Under the pieces are notes generated by a model that did no database searches, was not told the origin of the DNA, and saw nothing but the letters and a program-made list of their open reading frames with translations. A stretch of 64,000 nucleotides of DNA from Lysinibacillus sphaericus (GTDB lineage: Bacteria > Bacillota > Bacilli > Bacillales_A > Planococcaceae), in NCBI RefSeq assembly GCF_001629735.1, contig NZ_CP015224.1:2356001-2420000 (forward strand), written 5' to 3'. Each line of letters opens with the position of its first letter. The first letter of the stretch is position 1. The position numbers and the translations under genes were made by a program. Shown piece after piece: positions 63,910 through 64,000 of this stretch.

Positions 63910-64000
63910 TTTATCACCCTCAATTAGTCTAGTCAAAATTACTACCAACAGTATATCATAATCTCCTCTTGATGAACTCGGAAATACACCTAGAAGGATA

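Overview
The window looks like a chromosomal segment of a low-GC, endospore-forming Bacillales bacterium, most likely a Lysinibacillus (sphaericus/fusiformis group) or close relative. The evidence is the late sporulation genes (spoIIP, gpr, an uninterrupted sigK, a BclB-type spore-surface protein), Bacillus-like gene neighbourhoods (gpr/rpsT/holA/yqzM/comE/yqeM-rsfS-yqeK-nadD-yqeI-aroE-yqeH-yqeG and yrrS-greA-udk-trhP2-trhP1-trmR-mltG-yrzB-ruvX-ireB-alaS-recD2-TPR-mnmA-iscS-cymR), purine-rich ribosome binding sites, and frequent GTG/TTG starts.

Layout: (1) 1-6.7 kb: the 3' part of a chemotaxis receptor, a GatB/YqeY-domain protein, an MDR oxidoreductase, a VOC protein, an SMI1/KNR4 protein with an L7/L12-like tail, and two GNAT acetyltransferases. 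(2) 6.7-18 kb: accessory DNA with small membrane or secreted proteins, a Big2-domain secreted protein, a lipoprotein, a DUF2834 protein, a BclB-type protein, and many gene relics. The right half (12.41-18.02 kb) is bounded by two copies of the lepA 3' end. It carries a frameshifted tyrosine integrase next to intact lepA, so it reads as a decayed integrative element. (3) 18-38 kb: lepA, an OatA-like acyltransferase, spoIIP, gpr, rpsT, an internally deleted IS1182-type transposase, holA, yqzM, the comE operon, the long yqeM-to-yqeG operon, psd/pssA and sigK. (4) 38-64 kb: mtnN, yrrS, greA, udk, the tRNA mo5U34 genes, mltG, DUF1292 genes, ruvX, ireB, alaS behind a T-box, corA behind an M-box, an HpaB-type monooxygenase, recD2, a eukaryotic-type HisA with an overlapping partner, a small alarmone synthetase, an MFS exporter, a TPR protein, mnmA, iscS and cymR.

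How the genes work together: comEA/EB/EC form the DNA-uptake locus. rsfS, yqeH, yqeI and lepA act on ribosomes. trhP1, trhP2, trmR and mnmA/iscS modify wobble uridines of tRNA. cymR sits next to the sulfur-mobilising iscS. psd and pssA form a divergent phosphatidylethanolamine pair. spoIIP, gpr, sigK and the BclB-type gene serve sporulation and germination.

Points most worth a second look: the lepA-anchored element and its repeats; a probable AUU start for comEC; a 32-codon ORF between the M-box and corA; a 30-residue membrane peptide gene beside sigK; the eukaryotic-type HisA gene pair; and the SMI1-L7/L12 fusion. All domain and family calls come from reading the sequence without database searches.
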